This document shows positions 45,737 to 45,831 of a stretch of DNA of 45,831 nucleotides, piece after piece. The notes under the pieces were generated by a model. The model saw only the letters and a list, made by a program, of their open reading frames with translations. It was not told where the DNA came from and searched no databases. The position numbers and the translations under genes were made by a program. Source of the stretch: Pseudanabaena sp. SR411 (GTDB lineage Bacteria; Cyanobacteriota; Cyanobacteriia; Pseudanabaenales; Pseudanabaenaceae). The stretch is from contig NZ_NDHW01000082.1 of NCBI RefSeq assembly GCF_002251945.1, positions 1-45,831 on the forward strand, given 5' to 3'. Position 1 is the first letter of the stretch, and every line of letters begins with the position of its first letter.

Positions 45737-45831
45737 GGATAATAATTCCAGCATAGAAACGGGACGATGAAAAAGTCTGATCGCCATAGCAGGAGTCTTA
45801 TTCTTACCCAAGCCCACATGAGGTCTCACCC
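45707..45831 (-). pseudogene. C-terminal end of an integrase-core-type transposase (cut by the window edge)
   Basis: On the minus strand, a frame entering from the right edge reads RPHVGLGKNKTPAMAIRLFH and ends at TAA 45707-45709. The RPH-GL-KTPAMA block is typical of the C-terminus of rve/DDE transposases of the IS-type with integrase core. Its last codons overlap the IS630 remnant, so the natural end is probably near 45735. The N-terminal part is outside the window and cannot be judged. Confidence 0.4.

Overview
The window is chromosomal DNA from a cyanobacterium. The octamer GCGATCGC (HIP1) and its core recur throughout. The gene content also fits: urtABCDE urea uptake, urease accessory genes, a cyanobacterial-type biliverdin reductase, crtE, glycogen phosphorylase, photolyase, an MCE lipid-transport pair and several cyanobacterial small proteins. 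The many long intergenic palindromes and the dispersed insertion-sequence debris would suit a filamentous or Pseudanabaena-like genome, but this genus-level guess is inference only.

Layout. 1-3254: the tail of an unidentified (possibly insertion-sequence) ORF abuts a 5'-truncated haemagglutinin-repeat/CHAT protease gene, followed by a secreted leucine-rich-repeat protein. 3560-6287: an MlaF-like ABC ATPase, an MlaD/MCE protein and an NfeD-like membrane protein. 6288-6736: a non-coding AT-rich segment with four same-strand TTTTCCACA DnaA boxes at helical spacing, a candidate replication origin. 6737-11172: DUF2811-like small protein, HemY-type protoporphyrinogen oxidase, homoserine kinase, a small membrane protein and biliverdin reductase. 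11352-14604: an LRR-Roc-COR GTPase gene bracketed by two 64-bp inverted-repeat elements. 14605-15168: a decayed segment in which fragments of a Usp-like gene and a lipid-kinase-like gene are fused at a HIP1 site. 15169-17576: folD, crtE and a divergent-PAP2 phosphatase.

17628-22944 (minus strand): urtA-urtB-urtC-urtD-urtE with a perfect NtcA box upstream of urtA. 23519-26080: a PAS-GGDEF-EAL protein. 26365-28229: ureG facing away from ureE-ureF. Urea import and urease maturation therefore sit close together, although the structural urease genes are not here. 28459-43510: a diguanylate cyclase, D-lactate dehydrogenase, glycogen phosphorylase, MASE1-PP2C phosphatase, Uma2 nuclease-like protein, photolyase, trpF, an SRPBCC protein, a HerA-like ATPase and monomeric NADP-isocitrate dehydrogenase. 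43511-45831: a graveyard with a membrane-protein pseudogene carrying one in-frame amber stop and remnants of at least three transposases.

The strongest non-coding theme is palindromes. Most intergenic gaps carry near-perfect stems of 15-27 bp. Some are classic terminators between convergent genes, one of which contains both stop codons. Others lie between divergent genes, where a terminator makes no sense, and they fall into recognisable repeat families. A second family is a mosaic of three short palindromic modules present at three places, one of which now encodes the C-terminus of TrpF. The items most worth following up are the DnaA-box cluster, the boxed LRR-Roc-COR gene and the repeat families.
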